64,000 bases of DNA from Aurantibrevibacter litoralis (GTDB lineage Bacteria; Bacteroidota; Bacteroidia; Flavobacteriales; Flavobacteriaceae), in contig NZ_JAYEEQ010000005.1 of assembly GCF_034651555.1 (NCBI RefSeq), positions 62,001 to 126,000 on the forward strand. The letters run 5' to 3'. The position numbers were made by a program, and so were the translations under genes. Below the pieces are notes generated by a model that was given only the letters and a program-made list of their open reading frames with translations, had not been told where the DNA came from and searched no databases. Numbering within the stretch: position 1 is the first letter of the stretch; each line of letters starts with the position of its first letter. Below, in pieces: positions 63,287 to 64,000 of this stretch.

Positions 63287-63895
63287 ATGAAGAAAGTAAA
63301 CGAACAACAAATAAACAATTACTTTCACCAACTTCAATTAGCCTTTCCTGAATTTGAAACGCATGAAAAGAAAATTTTTGAGCCTTCCGAAACTGATTTT
63401 CCATTTTCTTGGAAAGACCCACTAAAAGCAGCTGATAATGTACTTAAAGTGCTTGCCCGGCACATTGGTTTAGATGCAGAACGGTTTGATTTGATGTTCT
63501 ACGAGCAGTACCCCGAAGAAGACGTAGAAGACCCAAATTCCGTATATCTCAAGTTCAGAAACGATAAAAAATCAACCTTGCAAGATTACCAAAATAGCGT
63601 TAAAAAATATTGCATCAACATAGATGCTTTTGTTTTTGCATATGCCGATTGGGTAATTGCTGCTATTGCGCACGAAATTTGCCATTTAAAACTTTTAGAA
63701 AAAGGAATTTTTGATGTTGGCGACGAAAAACTAATAGACGTTGCTACGGTTTATTTCGGTTTTGGAAAGTTAACAGCGCTTGCTTCTGCCAATAAGGGCA
63801 AAAGCCTAGAGCCACATGCTCATAAACGTTTTGGAAGCTTATGCGACGAGGAATGGTCATTTGCTTTAGCGGTATGCAACAACTACAAAAGATAA
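63287..63895 (+). CDS. Hypothetical protein with HEXXH metallopeptidase-like motif
   Basis: 202 aa, cytoplasmic. AIAHEICHLKLL carries HEICH, the zinc-protease HEXXH motif, near residues 132-136, followed by a GDEKLIDVATVYFGFGK stretch about 15-20 residues later that could supply the third ligand (Glu or Asp), as in gluzincins or minimal metallopeptidases. No known family was recognised. 54 bp after the previous gene. Confidence 0.6.
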   Translation: MKKVNEQQINNYFHQLQLAFPEFETHEKKIFEPSETDFPFSWKDPLKAADNVLKVLARHIGLDAERFDLMFYEQYPEEDVEDPNSVYLKFRNDKKSTLQDYQNSVKKYCINIDAFVFAYADWVIAAIAHEICHLKLLEKGIFDVGDEKLIDVATVYFGFGKLTALASANKGKSLEPHAHKRFGSLCDEEWSFALAVCNNYKR

Positions 63896-64000
63896 GCAAA
63901 GCACAGCGATAGCGCTTACTCCATTGTCTTAAGGTGTTGCCCTACTAAGGATAAACTAAGCGAACCTAACACCTGCTTGAAACGTTGCACCCCTTATTTT

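Overview
The window looks like a chromosomal segment of a flavobacterium (Bacteroidota, probably Flavobacteriaceae). The evidence is an AT-rich genome, several -7 boxes of the Bacteroidota form TANNTTTG, weak Shine-Dalgarno sites, an IPExxxVDY-family protein between rnc and pyk, a complete moxR/DUF58/BatABCDE aerotolerance cluster, and the acpP-fabF-rnc and hemACDE arrangements usual in this class. I saw no rRNA, tRNA, CRISPR array, transposase or phage gene.

Layout. 1-4.0 kb (minus): a long PurF-like amidophosphoribosyltransferase cut by the window edge, a PfkB kinase, rnhA and purN. 4.1-8.5 kb (plus): acpP, fabF, rnc, an IPExxxVDY protein and pyk. 8.5-11.5 kb: a PAS protein, dinB, a TIP30-like oxidoreductase and a CYTH protein. 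11.5-17.2 kb (minus): a three-gene RND efflux operon. 17.5-27.1 kb: upp, a P-type cation ATPase, the pta-ackA acetate pathway, a flavin split-barrel protein and pheS. 27.2-36.9 kb (minus): a block with two SulP anion transporters, two beta-carbonic anhydrases, a two-component system, a Usp-like protein, a YoaK/DUF1275 protein and two small unknowns. 36.9-46.3 kb (minus): the MoxR/Bat cluster. 46.7-53.5 kb: a short-chain dehydrogenase, an AlbA_2 protein, an amylosucrase/fructokinase pair, a metallophosphoesterase and an acyl-ACP desaturase. 53.5-58.8 kb (minus): an HHH protein and hemE-D-C-A, with a divergent AraC regulator. 60.3-63.9 kb (plus): five tandem genes, namely three small lipoproteins, an unknown soluble protein and an HEXXH protein; none resembles a known system.

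How the genes fit together. The SulP/carbonic anhydrase block reads as a bicarbonate uptake and CO2 interconversion module with its own sensor kinase. pta-ackA makes ATP from acetyl-CoA. Amylosucrase would split sucrose and release fructose for the adjacent fructokinase. RND, MFP and OMF proteins form one tripartite exporter.

The most interesting non-coding observations are these: FNR-like dyads in matching positions upstream of pta and the split-barrel gene; a 19-bp perfect palindrome close to a PerR box between hemA and araC; a strong terminator between acpP and fabF; three copies of an 11-mer upstream of the short-chain dehydrogenase; a CAGTNNN heptamer array inside the Bat cluster; and a possible roughly 100-nt small RNA with its own promoter and terminator near 54.4 kb. 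All functions are inferred by reading the sequence; no database search was run.
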